Source: Ruminococcaceae bacterium UBA6857
Lineage (GTDB): Bacteria > Bacillota > Clostridia > Oscillospirales > Acutalibacteraceae
Assembly: GCA_002451715.1 (NCBI GenBank)
Contig: DKDD01000092.1
Location: 11,957-25,886 of the forward strand
DNA: 13,930 nucleotides
Direction: 5' to 3'
The notes beneath the pieces were generated by a model. That model searched no databases. It was not told the DNA's origin and was given only the letters and a program-made list of their open reading frames with translations. The position numbers and the translations under genes are program-made. Within the stretch, counting starts at the first letter, position 1. Each line of letters starts with the position of its first letter. Positions 13,017 through 13,930 of this stretch are shown in pieces.

Positions 13017-13930
13017 TTTATGCGCAGGCATAGGCGGAATGAGAAAAGGCTTTGAGTTAACCGGGGCTTTTCAAAATGTTATCGCAGCGGAAATTGACCA
13101 TTTTGCTTGCTTAACATATTCCCACCTTTTCGGAGAGGATGCATTCAACGATCTCACGTCCGATGAGTTCAAATCAAAACTGAATTTGATTTCTTATGAT
13201 GTTTTGCTTGCCGGCTTCCCTTGCCAGACGTTTAGTAAGGCAGGTCAAGAAGAAGGATTTAATGATAAAGAGAAAGGGATTATCTTCAGCCACATAGCAG
13301 ATATCATCCGTCGCACACGTCCAAGAGCGATTTTTCTTGAAAATGTTGACAACCTTGTGCGCCATGATAAGGGGAACACATTTAAAATAATTGTAGAAAC
13401 TCTTGAAGTTCTACTTGATTATAAAGTTATTGGCGTAACATACGATACTATGGGGCAGCCGGTCTACAAAGGAAAGAATTTCGTCCGAAATTCACGCAAC
13501 TTCGGTATTCCTCAGAATCGCCCCAGAACATATATTATGGCTTTTGATCGAAAACGTTACGGTGCTGAAGCTTTGCTCGGTATAGAGAATCATCTGCCGG
13601 AGAAAAACGATTGGTATCTGTATGAGGATTTAAATGAACTACTGGAGTTTCGTGCGGAAGCAAAATACTATATGGCGTCCGGCTACTTGGATACGCTGAT
13701 TCGTCACAGAGAACGAGAGCATAAAAAAGGAAACGGTTTCGGATATAGAATCGTGAATGCACCGGGAATTGAACATCCTATTGCAAACACGATCATGGCA
13801 ACGGGCGGCTCCGGAAAAGAGCGCAACCTTGTTTACGATCCGCAAGATGGAATTGCCGGTTTAATGATTCCGGGAAAGAAAACGCCGCTTAATGATAAGG
13901 GTATTAGGGTGATGACCCCGCGTGAATGGG
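12997..13930 (+). CDS. C5-cytosine DNA methyltransferase (partial, 3' end beyond window)
   Basis: The frame is open from ATG 12997 to the window end, 311 residues, preceded by AAGGAG (12981-12986). Motif I is DLCAGIGGMRKGFE (SAM binding), motif IV is GFPCQTFSKAG with the catalytic Cys76, motif VI is ENV (115-117), motif VIII is QNRPR (173-177), and motif X begins at RVMTPREW (304-311). Between VIII and IX lies a short variable region (about 190-285), which holds the target recognition domain; the recognised sequence cannot be read from this. Only some tens of C-terminal residues are likely missing. It transfers a methyl group from SAM to C5 of cytosine in DNA. Together with the upstream Vsr it forms a methylase-repair pair; a cognate restriction gene, if any, would be to the right of the window. 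Confidence 0.95.
   Translation, partial: MPIKTIDLCAGIGGMRKGFELTGAFQNVIAAEIDHFACLTYSHLFGEDAFNDLTSDEFKSKLNLISYDVLLAGFPCQTFSKAGQEEGFNDKEKGIIFSHIADIIRRTRPRAIFLENVDNLVRHDKGNTFKIIVETLEVLLDYKVIGVTYDTMGQPVYKGKNFVRNSRNFGIPQNRPRTYIMAFDRKRYGAEALLGIENHLPEKNDWYLYEDLNELLEFRAEAKYYMASGYLDTLIRHREREHKKGNGFGYRIVNAPGIEHPIANTIMATGGSGKERNLVYDPQDGIAGLMIPGKKTPLNDKGIRVMTPREW

Noticed and set aside
1..13930. tRNA or rRNA genes, and a tRNA-derived att site
   Set aside because: None was recognised by eye on either strand, though a dedicated tRNA scan was not possible.

Overview
The window looks like part of a gut-type Clostridia (Oscillospirales/Lachnospirales-like) chromosome carrying an inserted mobile element. The reasons are strong AGGAGG ribosome binding sites before nearly every gene, a very large secreted protein with CxxC repeats and a Phe/Lys-rich tail of a kind I associate with that group, and a TnpW plus DUF4368-type large serine recombinase module typical of Firmicutes integrative elements. 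The taxonomic call is inference.

Layout. 1-503 is the 3' end of a YjjG-like HAD phosphatase, closed by a good terminator. 764-4696 is a promoter, a leader hairpin and a 1273-residue secreted protein of unknown function. From about 4760 to at least 11535 almost everything is on the minus strand and forms one block, read right to left: a primase-helicase of the AEP plus SF3 (P4/D5/NrS-1-like) kind, four small proteins (one zinc ribbon, two apparent paralogues), a stand-alone HK97-fold major capsid protein, TnpW, and a large serine recombinase whose last codons run into a bidirectional terminator. The recombinase lies at the edge of the block, as in Tn4451/Tn5397-type elements, so the left end of the element is probably between 4757 and 4846. 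The right end is not determined.

The recombinase reading frame is broken by one -1 shift. The shift falls exactly on an in-frame A_AAG_GGC heptamer, so either a one-base deletion or programmed frameshifting could explain it.

11536-12143 has no convincing gene. It holds an array of degenerate repeats (TACCCACCGGAG and variants) upstream of the primase, which could be an origin or control region. From 12144 a rightward, more AT-rich operon follows: promoter with an extended -10, operator-like inverted repeats, an XRE-family regulator, a Vsr-type endonuclease, and a C5-cytosine DNA methyltransferase that runs off the window. The three genes overlap or touch, which suggests a self-regulated methylation/restriction-like cassette, perhaps cargo of the element.

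The most unusual point is an HK97 capsid gene without terminase, portal, protease or tail genes beside it, and without the usual N-terminal scaffold (delta) domain, in an element that otherwise has only replication and integration genes. It could be a satellite-like particle former, or a capsid protein turned to another use such as an encapsulin-like shell.
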